Of a stretch of DNA of 64,000 bases, positions 18,056 through 26,591 are shown in pieces. Every line of letters begins with the position of its first letter. The first letter of the stretch is position 1. The notes below the pieces were generated by a model. The model had not been told where the DNA came from. It did no database searches and saw nothing but the letters and a program-made list of their open reading frames with translations. This DNA comes from Lachnospiraceae bacterium YSB2008 (GTDB lineage Bacteria > Bacillota > Clostridia > Lachnospirales > Lachnospiraceae). The stretch spans positions 102,635 to 166,634 of the forward strand of contig JHWR01000006.1 in assembly GCA_000687655.1 (NCBI GenBank). The letters run 5' to 3'. The position numbers were made by a program, and so were the translations under genes.

Positions 18056-18943
18056 TCAGCTTTCATCTGATTCCTTATCACATATAATCGCCATCATGAC
18101 AACTATATCCTGATATGCCGGATCAAAGACTCTTATCCTGTAGCAGTCCCTGAATATCTGACACGCCGTATCAACATGACCTATGATACTGTTGCCGAGT
18201 CGGATGTCAAAATCAAATCCATACATATCGCCTTCTATCTTCAGTTCCTGTCCATTCAGTGTTCCGGTGAATTCGGCATTTGTAAGGCGCACTTTCTTCT
18301 TAATACGTCCTGCCTCCTCGCCACCGAGCCTGATTATATATTCAGGCATCAGAGCGATTATCTTACGGCTCAGTCTTGCTATCTCGCCTCCACGGTCGTA
18401 TATAGTGTAAAAGAATTGTGTGGTGTCACCATCGATATGGTATACCGGTTTCTCCTTCGCATCAAAAATATCGAATTCAGGACCAATTGAAAGAATCTTC
18501 TGCTTCATGTATAGCTCAATAAGCTCTCCTGATTCAGTCTTGATAGATGATACTGCCGTACTTGCTGCAACCGTTTCACCCTTTGCAATCTTACCTACAA
18601 TCTCTGCCAGTTCATCTACTGCATGATCAGCTGTCGATGTTTCTGCATCTTTTCTTCCGGCCGCCATGCTTACCCCGTAGTCAAATCCCATCGAAGCACC
18701 GCTTCCGGTAATCTTACCCATTATGATACTCTTTCCGCTCGTACGTACAAAAAGGCTGTATTTCTTTGTAACCTTCTTGTACAGAACAGCCTGATAACTT
18801 CCAATCTTACCCATCTCCGGAGTACCGAAGGTCACATGAACTTCTGAAAGTCTTTCCAGAATATCTTCATTTGTAAGATTCAGCTTATTCGGAACCTTTG
18901 CGAATCCTGTACCGCTTGCTTTTGAAAAATCAAATAACCCCAT
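18056..18943 (-). CDS. LURP-one/YxjI-like (tubby-fold) protein
   Basis: 295 aa. Begins MGLFDFSKASG. The first half (1-140) is an unassigned beta-rich region. The second half (about 145-290) reads like a LURP-one-related / scramblase-like barrel: MKQKILSIGPEFDIFDAKE, then VYHIDGDTTQFFYTIYDRGG, RLSRKIIALMPEYIIRLGGEE and SIIGHVDTACQIFRD. These barrels bind lipid or act at membranes in other organisms; the role here is unknown. Middle gene of a probable operon with the small membrane proteins upstream and the zinc-ribbon protein downstream. Confidence 0.7.
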   Translation of the reverse strand: MGLFDFSKASGTGFAKVPNKLNLTNEDILERLSEVHVTFGTPEMGKIGSYQAVLYKKVTKKYSLFVRTSGKSIIMGKITGSGASMGFDYGVSMAAGRKDAETSTADHAVDELAEIVGKIAKGETVAASTAVSSIKTESGELIELYMKQKILSIGPEFDIFDAKEKPVYHIDGDTTQFFYTIYDRGGEIARLSRKIIALMPEYIIRLGGEEAGRIKKKVRLTNAEFTGTLNGQELKIEGDMYGFDFDIRLGNSIIGHVDTACQIFRDCYRIRVFDPAYQDIVVMMAIICDKESDES

Positions 18944-18971
18944 AAAACACCTCTTTCTAAAACTCTATACC

Positions 18972-19199
18972 TCATTTATCGTCAGTGTTGTTCCCACCAA
19001 AAACCTTTCTGATCCAAAAGATCAGATAAAGAGAAACAGGATACACGATGATCACAAAAAGCATCGCAAGTATATACTTACTTCCGGTTATCACGAAGTA
19101 TATAAATATACCTAGAAAAACTGCATATATCGCCAGAAGTATTATCGCTATGACACGTGACAGTATACTTCTTTTCTCTTTATTCTCTGAATTGTCCAT
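18972..19199 (-). CDS. Small membrane protein (75 aa)
   Basis: A charged N terminus (MDNSENKEKRSILSR) leads to two membrane helices (about 15-36 and 41-62) and a short basic/acidic tail. It overlaps the gene at 19180-19959 by 20 bp, so translation is coupled. I do not recognise a family. Confidence 0.65.
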   Translation of the reverse strand: MDNSENKEKRSILSRVIAIILLAIYAVFLGIFIYFVITGSKYILAMLFVIIVYPVSLYLIFWIRKVFGGNNTDDK

Positions 19200-19959
19200 A
19201 ATAATCAGAAGCTCTCCTTGTACTCATGTAAATGTATATAGGCATGATTAACGAAACTAAAGACGCCAGAACGCTGACAGCACAGTATATAAAACCGCCG
19301 CAAGTGTTCCAGAATTCGATGAACGGATTTCCATATTTATATGATTGAGAAACTGACAGTGTAATGTAATTAGTAAACAGAGTAAAAAGGAAATACAGGA
19401 ATGCCCAGATAAGGGTTATTATCTTTATGAGCCATGCGTGAGGTATGATCATCTCCTTCTGCCTATTGCTGTACAGAATAGATATTATGATGATCGAAAT
19501 GGCAGCTGATGTGGCAAAGCCTGTGAAAGACTGAATCATTGTGATAGTCAGGCCCCTTTTCGTACCGAACACCGAAGTGAGCCTGTTAACGATACCAACC
19601 GCACCTATGCTTAAAACCCATGTCCCCAGTTCAATAGCCAGAATAGGAATATAAACCTTGCTTTTACCATAGCTTTTATGCAGGAATATACAGGTGCATA
19701 CCAGACTTCCTATTGTGCAAAAACAACTCAGAACAGTCAGCGGAGCCCTAAGCTTATATATCTTTTCAAATGCAGCAAAATAACTTAATAATGTAAAAGC
19801 TGCAGTTAACAATGATGAAAATGATGATATAAGATATCCCACTCCGAGAATCTTAGTAGGCTTCACTTTACTTACAACAATCAGTATTCCCATTACTATA
19901 ATCACAGCAATAGATGCCAACTGAAAAACATTTCTTATCCAGAATAATACATTATACAT
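19180..19959 (-). CDS. Multi-pass membrane protein, unknown family
   Basis: 259 aa with about seven hydrophobic segments (near 10-30, 40-60, 75-95, 105-125, 140-165, 175-200, 220-245), separated by short polar loops with few charged residues. No catalytic motif is visible. GAAGGAG sits 8 nt before ATG 19959. First gene of the small membrane / LURP-one / zinc-ribbon group. Confidence 0.65.
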   Translation of the reverse strand: MYNVLFWIRNVFQLASIAVIIVMGILIVVSKVKPTKILGVGYLISSFSSLLTAAFTLLSYFAAFEKIYKLRAPLTVLSCFCTIGSLVCTCIFLHKSYGKSKVYIPILAIELGTWVLSIGAVGIVNRLTSVFGTKRGLTITMIQSFTGFATSAAISIIIISILYSNRQKEMIIPHAWLIKIITLIWAFLYFLFTLFTNYITLSVSQSYKYGNPFIEFWNTCGGFIYCAVSVLASLVSLIMPIYIYMSTRRASDYYGQFRE

Positions 19960-20050
19960 TGATACTGCTCCTTCTATAACTTATCGGGCGAATTAAACCA
20001 TATAGTTATTCTACCATACCTCTTAGTGAAATCAATGAGTTTATCAAAGC

Positions 20051-20085
20051 TTAAAAAAGGAGCCTGTCGCGGTCTGACAGGCTCC
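20051..20085 (-). terminator. Rho-independent terminator
   Basis: GGAGCCTGTC and GACAGGCTCC form a perfect 10-bp stem followed by six Ts on the minus strand, just after the small hydrophobic gene at 20101. Confidence 0.9.
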
Positions 20086-20100
20086 GAAAACAGGAGGGTG

Positions 20101-20322
20101 TTATAGAAGTACTAATCGTCTGATCAACATTGCTGCTCCTACTATGAGGAGTATCAATATCGATAAATATATAAGACCGGCTAATGCAAGTCCTATTAGT
20201 ATGATAGGGAAGAGAACTATTGTAAATACTATCCTTGTCATTCCCCATGCAAGCTTAAGAGCAAGGCCTACAAGCTTAAAACAAACTGATATGAGTAGTA
20301 TGATAAAGAATGCTGTTAACAT
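20101..20322 (-). CDS. Small hydrophobic membrane protein (73 aa)
   Basis: Almost wholly hydrophobic, with two to three membrane helices (FFIILLISVCFKLVGLALKL, IVFTIVLFPIILIGLALAG, YLSILILLIVGAAMLI). ATG 20322 follows GGGAGG by 7 nt; an upstream in-frame ATG at 20340 lies before that site and is less likely. Monocistronic: terminator directly behind, 39-nt inverted repeat upstream. Function unknown. Confidence 0.65.
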   Translation of the reverse strand: MLTAFFIILLISVCFKLVGLALKLAWGMTRIVFTIVLFPIILIGLALAGLIYLSILILLIVGAAMLIRRLVLL

Positions 20323-20412
20323 ATGCTTTCCTCCCTTCATTTCATTTACGTATGTACTGATGAAATGATAACAATTAATGGAGTTTTATTGTATATAAAC
20401 TACCGCGAAATA

Positions 20413-20451
20413 AGGTCTGCTATTTCTCCATTATAGAGAAATAGCAGACCT
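20413..20451. repeat. Perfect 16-bp inverted repeat
   Basis: Arms AGGTCTGCTATTTCTC and GAGAAATAGCAGACCT with a 7-nt centre. No T-run on either side, so not an obvious terminator. It contains the TATTTCTC / 7 nt / GAGAAATA core shared with 17255-17277 and 21643-21667. Lies about 90 bp upstream of the small hydrophobic gene. Confidence 0.7.
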
Positions 20452-20529
20452 GGTGCAGTTGCCCCCACGCAGCCGCATTCAACATTTTTTCTAAATACTG
20501 CCATTCAGGCTTGTCGGATGCCTGACACA

Positions 20530-20851
20530 TCAATACACATATGTTTCATCTTCGGTTTTATTCTTGCCACAATACTTACATTTATAAACCCTCTGCATAT
20601 AGTCATGGTCGCCGACCTCATTATGAACAGTATCAATCAGCTCCCATTCGTGAGTATCAAATCTATCACAGTATCTAGCTCGGATCTCCGGAGTTTTAAT
20701 TCTTACAACCGCATCATATTTTAAAGTATCGTCATTCAATCGGTCTATTAAATAGCACAGATCATTTTCTTCCTGAACAGTAACTAATGCACCACTTCTG
20801 GCCACTTTTTTCTTTATTTTCGTCTTTCCATTTTTTACTAAATAACCCCAT
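20530..20851 (-). CDS. Zinc-ribbon protein, probably frameshifted in a poly-A run
   Basis: The long frame encodes about 105 residues ending in a zinc-ribbon pair (YKCKYCGKN plus an upstream CDRFDTHEW). Its own 5' start (GTG at 20862) has a badly placed ribosome site. ATG at 20851, 9 nt after GGGAG, opens a different frame encoding MGLFSKKWKDENKEK, a start typical of such proteins. The two frames would join if one base were missing from the six-A run at 20806-20811, giving MGLFSKKWKDENKEK-VARSGALV. It is therefore a sequencing error, a recent frameshift or a slippage site. Function unknown. Confidence 0.6.
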
Positions 20852-20876
20852 AAAATCACCACTCCCTATATTACAA

Positions 20877-21428
20877 TCATTTAACAAATCTTTCTTTTAT
20901 TTTGTCAAATAACATATTACTACTAATCTCATGATTATACTGTTCGGTTTCTTTTAATTCTTCACCTTCTATAAACTCAGTTTCAAATACACTATTTGCT
21001 TTATTATTATAGTAATACAGTGTTACTGATTCAGAGGATAAAAACTTTGTATTTCCGGCACCGTCTTCATATTGTTTACCTGTATAACCGGAAATAGCAA
21101 AGACAATCAGATCATATTTTTCCAGATCTTCTTTTGACCACTTTTTGTAAAACTCTTTACCTTTATATGATCTCTCCAGGATCCAGCCATCTTTTGTATT
21201 CCTGACAAGAACAAATGACTCAGCTTTATTCAGAGCTGCACTTGAATCAACTGAACAATTCTCGATTGTTTCATAATCTATAAATTCTTTTAATAATTCT
21301 AAATTGTGTTTTTTATTTTCGTCATGGTTATCGTTCTCTTTACCGGCAAAAACAATACAAATCGGTACCAAAACTACAAATATAATTATTAATATAATGA
21401 TATAGATCTTATCATTCTTTTTCTTCAT
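20877..21428 (-). CDS. Membrane-anchored protein of unknown function
   Basis: 183 aa from ATG 21428 (GAGGT lies 5 nt upstream; the GTG at 21440 sits inside that site). One N-terminal membrane helix (about 6-28) without a lipobox, then a charged extracytoplasmic domain rich in Lys, Glu and Tyr. No family recognised. Lies 25 bp upstream of the frameshifted zinc-ribbon gene. Confidence 0.65.
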   Translation of the reverse strand: MKKKNDKIYIIILIIIFVVLVPICIVFAGKENDNHDENKKHNLELLKEFIDYETIENCSVDSSAALNKAESFVLVRNTKDGWILERSYKGKEFYKKWSKEDLEKYDLIVFAISGYTGKQYEDGAGNTKFLSSESVTLYYYNNKANSVFETEFIEGEELKETEQYNHEISSNMLFDKIKERFVK

Positions 21429-21436
21429 AGCTGACC

Positions 21437-21559
21437 TCACGTATTAATATAATCTCTCAGTGTAACAGATACCTTTTTCAGTTCTCCTAAACCTGTTTGT
21501 TCAAGACTTTCATAACCACATTTAGAACAATGATATCCATATACATCTAAATCAATGCT
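21437..21559 (-). pseudogene. Zinc-ribbon gene remnant
   Basis: An open frame without a start codon encodes about 40 residues, including YGYHCSKCGYESLEQTGLGE, and ends 9 bp before the next gene. It looks like the 3' end of a lost zinc-ribbon gene. The in-frame stop immediately upstream rules out a longer reading. Confidence 0.4.
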
Positions 21560-21642
21560 TCAATAATCCTTTATTCAGACAAACCTTCTTCCTAAAAACA
21601 ATATAACACATATATTCTTGTTTGTCTTAGAATCATTTTTTC

Positions 21643-21667
21643 CTATTTCTCCGACAAAGAGAAATAG
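21643..21667. repeat. Inverted repeat upstream of the XRE gene
   Basis: CTATTTCTC, 7 nt, GAGAAATAG. Third copy of the motif at 17255-17277 and 20413-20451. It lies 65 bp before the XRE regulator start and could be its operator or a 5' RNA hairpin. Confidence 0.55.
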
Positions 21668-21732
21668 ACTTTTAAAGGCTCATCATTTATAATCTCAAAT
21701 ATGAGAATACTTTTCGTATAGGGGTGAATGCC

Positions 21733-22212
21733 ATGGGAAGAAGATCGATAAAAGAGAATAAGAATATTTATTTTTTAAGCCGTGAAGAAGCAGGGCTCAC
21801 AAGAGCTGAGGCAAGCGAGGCTATGGGGTATATTTCAGAAAGTCGACTGGATAAGATTGAAAATGAAAGGACTGCCATACAGCCTTCAGATGTTGTTGCA
21901 ATGGCTGAGGCTTATAAGAAACCAGGACTATGCAATTATTACTGCACACATGAATGCAGCATAGGCATAAGTTCGGTTGCTGAGATCCAGCCATCAAGTC
22001 TGGCAGAATTATCTCTCGGAATAGTCAATTCCCTGAGCCAGCTGAACAAGCAGAAGGATCGTCTTATGGAGATCGCAGAGGACGGAAAGATTACTTCGGA
22101 TGAGATGACTGACTTCAAATCCATACAGGAAAATCTGAATAAGATTTCAGTCACTATAGAATCCCTTAAGCTCTGGGTAAATCAGGCAATAGCAGACGGA
22201 GAGATGAAATAA
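21733..22212 (+). CDS. XRE-family helix-turn-helix regulator
   Basis: 159 aa on the plus strand. The N-terminal HTH spans about residues 10-60 (SREEAGLTRAEASEAMGYIS, then LDKIENERTAIQPSDVVAMAEAY). Two cysteine motifs (CNYYCTHEC) follow, then a helical C terminus (ALES-like SLSQLNKQKDRLMEIAEDGK). AGGGG lies before ATG 21733; a GTG 9 nt upstream overlaps that site. It converges with larE with no gap. Probably a local or element-borne regulator; target unknown. Confidence 0.8.
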   Translation: MGRRSIKENKNIYFLSREEAGLTRAEASEAMGYISESRLDKIENERTAIQPSDVVAMAEAYKKPGLCNYYCTHECSIGISSVAEIQPSSLAELSLGIVNSLSQLNKQKDRLMEIAEDGKITSDEMTDFKSIQENLNKISVTIESLKLWVNQAIADGEMK

Positions 22213-23049
22213 TCATCTCTCCGTTAGCGTTTCATTCATGCTTCCCGTACGATAGCCTTTTATATCCAGCGTCACGTAAGCAAATCCAATTTCTTTAAAT
22301 CTATCGAAAACTTTCATTCGTATGTTTTCATTCATAAATGTATCGAATTCCTCAGGAACAAGTTCTATCCTTGCTATATTCCCATGAATCCTGACTCTTA
22401 GCTGATGGAAGCCAAGATCCAGAAGGTACTGCTCTGCCTTATCTACCATATCGAGTTTCTTTTCTGTTATCTCTTCGCCATATGGGAAACGACTTGCAAG
22501 GCATGCAAAGGACTGTTTGTTCCATGTAGGGAGTTCCAGATACTTCGACAGAATCCTTATCTGTTCTTTCGAGAATCCAACCTCTCTTAATGGGCTTTTT
22601 ACTCCCAGTTCTGCCACTGCCACAAGCCCCGGTCTGTAGTCTCCATTATCATCAAGATTGGAGCCCTCAGCAACTTCCTTCATTCCATTTTCAGAGGCAA
22701 TTCTCTTTATCTTTTCAAAGAGTTCTCGCTTACACAGATAACATCTGTTCTCTGGATTATGAGAAAAGCCTTCTATTTTCAGTTCTTCAGATTTTACTAT
22801 CTCCTGTCTTATTCCCTGTTCCACGCAGAAAGCGTTGGCCGCGTCTAGTTCTCTGACAGGAAATAAACCTGAAGATATTGTTACTGCGATAACCTTATCT
22901 CCCAGTGCTTCTTTTGCAGCGTAAAGCAGAAATGTAGAATCCACTCCACCGGAATACGCTACTGCAACGCTTTCCAGAGAACGAAGGTATTCTTTCAGTT
23001 CTTCATATTTTTCAAGCAATAGATCATTTGGTCTGTCACTTATATTCAT
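22213..23049 (-). CDS. larE: ATP-dependent sacrificial sulfur transferase LarE
   Basis: PP-loop ATPase family member (278 aa). The PP-loop SGGVDSTFLLYAA is at about 34-46. The LarE signature region contains EGSNLDDNGDYRPG and KQSFACLASRFPYG, whose cysteine matches the sulfur donor of LarE. LarE adenylates and thiolates pyridinium-3,5-biscarboxylate mononucleotide for the nickel-pincer cofactor of lactate racemase. No larA, larB or larC is nearby, so the exact substrate is inferred from family only. Confidence 0.88.
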   Translation of the reverse strand: MNISDRPNDLLLEKYEELKEYLRSLESVAVAYSGGVDSTFLLYAAKEALGDKVIAVTISSGLFPVRELDAANAFCVEQGIRQEIVKSEELKIEGFSHNPENRCYLCKRELFEKIKRIASENGMKEVAEGSNLDDNGDYRPGLVAVAELGVKSPLREVGFSKEQIRILSKYLELPTWNKQSFACLASRFPYGEEITEKKLDMVDKAEQYLLDLGFHQLRVRIHGNIARIELVPEEFDTFMNENIRMKVFDRFKEIGFAYVTLDIKGYRTGSMNETLTER

Positions 23050-23072
23050 AAATCTTCACTCCATTTGTAACT

Positions 23073-23597
23073 CTAGTTGAGTGTAACATTTCTTAATGCA
23101 TCTCTGACCTTCTTAAATTTCTGATGTTCACTTTGATCCGACTGTCCGGCACAATAACCTCCGGTTTGATGAACTGAGTCAGCCGTCTCAACCTTTATGT
23201 AACAATCTGAACCATCAAACGCTTCAACTCCTGGAAGCTGGTTCGGAAGTTCCATAAATCTGGTTTCATTTATCGCATCTACAATGCTGTTCCAGTCTTC
23301 TTCTGAAATGGTGTATACTTCAGGCTTACATATATACTCGGGTGGAATCTCGCCTACAAAAAGGTTTACTCCACAATCATAATATGGGGCGATAATATAC
23401 TTCGTAACGGTTCCGTCTGACGAGTATATATCCATTTCCGCCTTATCGATTTCACCATAATCAAATACACAGGTTACCGTTTTCACATCATAATCAGCTT
23501 TTGAATTAAACCCTTCAAAAGTACAGCCACTTAACATCATTATGCATAGGGCAATACATGCCACTGAAGATACTATGCATTTAATTCTTCTTTTCAC
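23073..23597 (-). CDS. Lipoprotein of unknown function
   Basis: 174 aa. The signal peptide ends in the lipobox LSGC at residue 25. The mature part has a beta-rich domain and the conserved-looking ISEEDWNSIVDAINETRFMEL, as in lipoproteins of unknown function with a single compact domain. Starts at GTG 23597, 8 nt after GGAGG, and overlaps the stop of the upstream acyltransferase gene (GTGA), so the two are coupled. Confidence 0.65.
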   Translation of the reverse strand: MKRRIKCIVSSVACIALCIMMLSGCTFEGFNSKADYDVKTVTCVFDYGEIDKAEMDIYSSDGTVTKYIIAPYYDCGVNLFVGEIPPEYICKPEVYTISEEDWNSIVDAINETRFMELPNQLPGVEAFDGSDCYIKVETADSVHQTGGYCAGQSDQSEHQKFKKVRDALRNVTLN

Positions 23598-24673
23598 TTC
23601 AATTTCCTCCTAAACAAGTAAACCAGATACGACGGAACGAGCGTCAGTATTAATGTTGCCGTAGCATACAGAAACAGATTCTCTATATAGAACAGCGGCT
23701 TTGCATTTTCCTTTATAAATTCGAAGCAGAAAGCCTCTACGAAAAATGGATGGATTACATACATTTCCAGGGTCATTGCCCCAAGCAGGCGCAGTGCTTT
23801 ATTACCGATTCTGACCTTCAGTCCGATCAGAATTACTAATGCTACAAAAACGTATGCAGAGATAATCTGTCCTATAACATAAAATGTATTGTTACCCTCT
23901 ATATTGAACAAGCCCATAACAGCGTCAGTATATAAGTATAGTATATAGGCCGCTGCAAAGATGACAGTCAATATCGCAATTCTTAGAGGATAGAGTTTTT
24001 TAAGTGAAGCGATACATTTTTCTTCATTTCTTGCAAAGATCACTCCAATAGGGAAAAGATAAACTGTGTTATACCACCATTCTCCCGGAGAGAAAAATAT
24101 CGCAAGTACCATATAAAGAATAATTCCGGTCCAGAGAAATGTAAATGAAGCTTTTTCGTTTTTGATCAGTCGGAAACTTATGAAGAATATCAGATAAGCA
24201 TAAATAAGAACATAGATATACCATAGATGTGAACATACATTTATCCATACCGGTCTGTCTATATCAAGTCCTCTTGCTTTCTCCGTGAAGAAACATACCA
24301 GCCACATGATGGCAGTAGGTATAAGAATATGAGGTATCCTTTTTGTGAAGTAGCCTTTGAAGAAATCCGTTTTTTTCTTCATGCTTTTGTACATACCATA
24401 TCCCGAGCAAAAGAAAAACAGAGCCACGCACAGAAATCCCACGCTGGCAAAGAATTCAAGCCCCGGGCGATGGTATCGGGGCTCCACCCACCACGCACTG
24501 CTTTTATGGGAGCAATGATGAAGAATAATTACTATTTCAGCGAAGCCGAGTAAGGATTTGGTCTGATCAAAAGAAAGGGCGTCATCATTCCATTTCCCCT
24601 TCTTCATAACCTCAGAACCCCATACGAGCAGCACGATTAAAAGAGGATAATAAATGTATATCAGTTTATCCAT
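23594..24673 (-). CDS. Acyltransferase 3 family membrane protein
   Basis: 359 aa with about ten membrane helices. The region FAEIVIILHHCSHKSSAWW near 47-65 carries the histidine-containing motif expected at the start of Acyltransferase_3 proteins, which O-acylate surface glycans or lipids. The substrate cannot be told. Coupled to the downstream lipoprotein gene. The ribosome site before ATG 24673 is weak. Confidence 0.82.
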   Translation of the reverse strand: MDKLIYIYYPLLIVLLVWGSEVMKKGKWNDDALSFDQTKSLLGFAEIVIILHHCSHKSSAWWVEPRYHRPGLEFFASVGFLCVALFFFCSGYGMYKSMKKKTDFFKGYFTKRIPHILIPTAIMWLVCFFTEKARGLDIDRPVWINVCSHLWYIYVLIYAYLIFFISFRLIKNEKASFTFLWTGIILYMVLAIFFSPGEWWYNTVYLFPIGVIFARNEEKCIASLKKLYPLRIAILTVIFAAAYILYLYTDAVMGLFNIEGNNTFYVIGQIISAYVFVALVILIGLKVRIGNKALRLLGAMTLEMYVIHPFFVEAFCFEFIKENAKPLFYIENLFLYATATLILTLVPSYLVYLFRRKLK

Positions 24674-24713
24674 TATTAAATACCAATATCAGATATTAAA
24701 TGTATTGCTTCGG

Positions 24714-25049
24714 TTACAGCCAGTATTGTTCAAACTCTTTTGCAATCTGCATTCTTTCCAAAGCAAATCTATAGTTTTTTACTATTCCTGATAATATCAC
24801 AAATGCATAGCTACCGCTATAGCTGAGCTCGGTATATGAGTATTCTCCTTCTTCATCCATTCCTTCAGTATCTATCTTTTCCAGAACATCATTCCATTTA
24901 GCCCTGAAATCCTCTATCTCAGCCACTGCTTTTTCAGAAGCATCTGCTGCCTTGGGATGATTCTTTGTGAATTCTCCTATAGTGTTTATATAACGATCGC
25001 ATGTTGAAAGCAGCTCTTCAATATTGTTTCTTACAAGATCCTGATTCAT
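24714..25049 (-). CDS. Small helical protein of unknown function
   Basis: 111 aa, soluble, mostly alpha-helical (LVRNNIEELLSTCDRYINTI, DASEKAVAEIEDFRAKWNDV). Follows the flavoprotein gene by 19 bp, so it probably belongs to the TetR operon. AGGAAAG precedes ATG. No family recognised. Confidence 0.6.
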   Translation of the reverse strand: MNQDLVRNNIEELLSTCDRYINTIGEFTKNHPKAADASEKAVAEIEDFRAKWNDVLEKIDTEGMDEEGEYSYTELSYSGSYAFVILSGIVKNYRFALERMQIAKEFEQYWL

Positions 25050-25068
25050 ATCTTTCCTGTCTCCCTTC

Positions 25069-25785
25069 TTATTTCCACGGTCTTTCCTTTCCTATCCATC
25101 CGTTCTCATTCCAGTACTTAAAGTCAGTGTATTCCGGATTCTGTTTGCCAAGGCCTGTCTGCATCATTCTTACGGCATAGAACTTTGCTTTTACCATGAG
25201 ACTTGTATGACCCGGTTTATTGTAATCGACAGCATGCATTTTCCTTGCAGCGCCACCCAGTTTGTTTTGGAAGGATGCTTTCTTCTTTTCTGGAATCTTG
25301 TTCCAATCAATATCTGCCATCAGCTTAAAGGCGATAACCTTGATTGATGAAATGCCCCACCATGAAAGACTGTCCTTTATGTCCTTCGCTGTAGATTTCT
25401 CACCCGCTCCGAGACATTGGGTGATAATAACCGCACGCTTTCCAAACATTTCTTTTGCCGGGCGATGCGGCATCCAGCGATAACCGAAATGATCCAGCAT
25501 TGCCTTCATTGCGCCGGTAGCATGCATGACGTAAGCCGGGGAAGTAAAAACCAGCAGATCCGCCTCAAGTAATGACTTCTCAATCTTCTGAATATATTCC
25601 GCATCTTTGCAAAGATGCTGATCTTTTAGGAAACAAGCCGTGCATCCTGCGCAGAAATTAGGGCAATCCTTGGGAAGATAATACTCTGTTATTTCTGCAC
25701 CGTCTCTAAACTCGTCAAGAAACATTTCTTTCATTCTGTATGTCACACCGTGTTTTTCGGTTCCGTTGATTACTGTTATTTTCAT
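25069..25785 (-). CDS. Flavodoxin-fold NAD(P)H-dependent oxidoreductase
   Basis: 238 aa. FMN-binding N terminus (MKITVINGTEKHGVTYRM), a cysteine-rich loop CAGCTACFLKDQHLC near 47-61, typical of the iron-sulfur-flavoprotein-like reductase group, and FTSPAYVMHATGAMKAMLDH. Acts on unknown quinones or other electrophiles. Directly behind its TetR regulator (15 bp), so probably the main target of that repressor. Confidence 0.85.
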   Translation of the reverse strand: MKITVINGTEKHGVTYRMKEMFLDEFRDGAEITEYYLPKDCPNFCAGCTACFLKDQHLCKDAEYIQKIEKSLLEADLLVFTSPAYVMHATGAMKAMLDHFGYRWMPHRPAKEMFGKRAVIITQCLGAGEKSTAKDIKDSLSWWGISSIKVIAFKLMADIDWNKIPEKKKASFQNKLGGAARKMHAVDYNKPGHTSLMVKAKFYAVRMMQTGLGKQNPEYTDFKYWNENGWIGKERPWK

Positions 25786-25800
25786 TTCTAATCCTCCATG

Positions 25801-26439
25801 TTATTTATTATTCCGAACGACTTCCTCATCTCTTGCATATAATCTGTTAAACTGCCGTATGTGCGCCTCCAACGTTTTAAGTGCCTCGGGCTCACGTTCC
25901 GGTTCACGGTCGCATATGGTCAGAAGCATATAAATCGGCGCGTAAAAATGTAATGTCATAATCTCTACATTTTCCGCCTGCAAAACACCCGACGAAACCA
26001 TCATGCCGAAAAGCATTCCCTGATAAGAAAGCGGATCATCCACGTACTGTTTCATATATACATCCGATAGTTTCTTATCATGAAACTGCTCAATGGTAAG
26101 CATTTTACGGAACCGCCTTGTGTAATCATCATGTAGAAAATACAGAAACAGATTACTACCGAGGGCTATCAGTTGTTGTTCTGATATATGCTTGTAGATT
26201 TCTGCATCCGCCTCTGCATCTGCTCCGTTAATCTGTAAACCGCCTGCCTCTTCTAAGAATCGTCTGTTCATTTCCTCAATAATTGCATCGAAGATAGCCT
26301 GCTTGCTTTTGTAATGCTTATAAAGTGATGGAGCTTTAATACCGACTCTCTCTGCAATATCCGCTACATAAACATTTGCATATCCCTTTTCGGAAAAGAG
26401 CGTCAATGCTTCATCCAGTATTCTGTGCTTGGTATCCAT
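25801..26439 (-). CDS. TetR-family repressor
   Basis: 212 aa. The N-terminal HTH has LFSEKGYANVYVADIAERVG and IKAPSLYKHYKSKQAIFDAI. The recognition part IKAPSLYKHYK is identical in the second TetR at 46629-47234. AGAGGG precedes ATG 26439. First gene of an operon with the flavoprotein at 25069. Two palindromes overlap its promoter, so autorepression is expected. Confidence 0.92.
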   Translation of the reverse strand: MDTKHRILDEALTLFSEKGYANVYVADIAERVGIKAPSLYKHYKSKQAIFDAIIEEMNRRFLEEAGGLQINGADAEADAEIYKHISEQQLIALGSNLFLYFLHDDYTRRFRKMLTIEQFHDKKLSDVYMKQYVDDPLSYQGMLFGMMVSSGVLQAENVEIMTLHFYAPIYMLLTICDREPEREPEALKTLEAHIRQFNRLYARDEEVVRNNK

Positions 26440-26484
26440 TTCATTTTCCCTCTTTATATCTTAATGTATATTCATTCCGCATTT

Positions 26485-26502
26485 GGCTAATTTGGATTAG
26501 CC
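26485..26502. promoter_or_regulatory. TetR operator 1
   Basis: Palindrome GGCTAATTTGGATTAGCC, just downstream of the -10, covering the likely transcription start of the TetR operon. Confidence 0.75.
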
Positions 26503-26504
26503 TC

Positions 26505-26533
26505 ATTATAAGCTAATTTGAATTAGCCGTCAA
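26505..26533 (-). promoter_or_regulatory. Promoter of the first TetR operon
   Basis: TTGACG (26528-26533), 17 bp, TATAAT (26505-26510) on the minus strand. The whole spacer is filled by operator 2. Confidence 0.85.
26511..26528. promoter_or_regulatory. TetR operator 2
   Basis: Near-palindrome AGCTAATTTGAATTAGCC occupying the -35/-10 spacer, 26 bp from operator 1. Binding here would block RNA polymerase directly. Confidence 0.75.
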
Positions 26534-26535
26534 GA

Positions 26536-26584
26536 ACAAAAAAAATAAGACGCCGGGCATTCTATAAATCACAGCCTGGCGTCT
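26536..26584 (-). terminator. Terminator of the HAD gene
   Basis: AGACGCCAGGC and GCCCGGCGTCT form a stem (one mismatch or G-U) with a T-rich run behind it on the minus strand. Confidence 0.75.
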
Positions 26585-26591
26585 ATAATTA

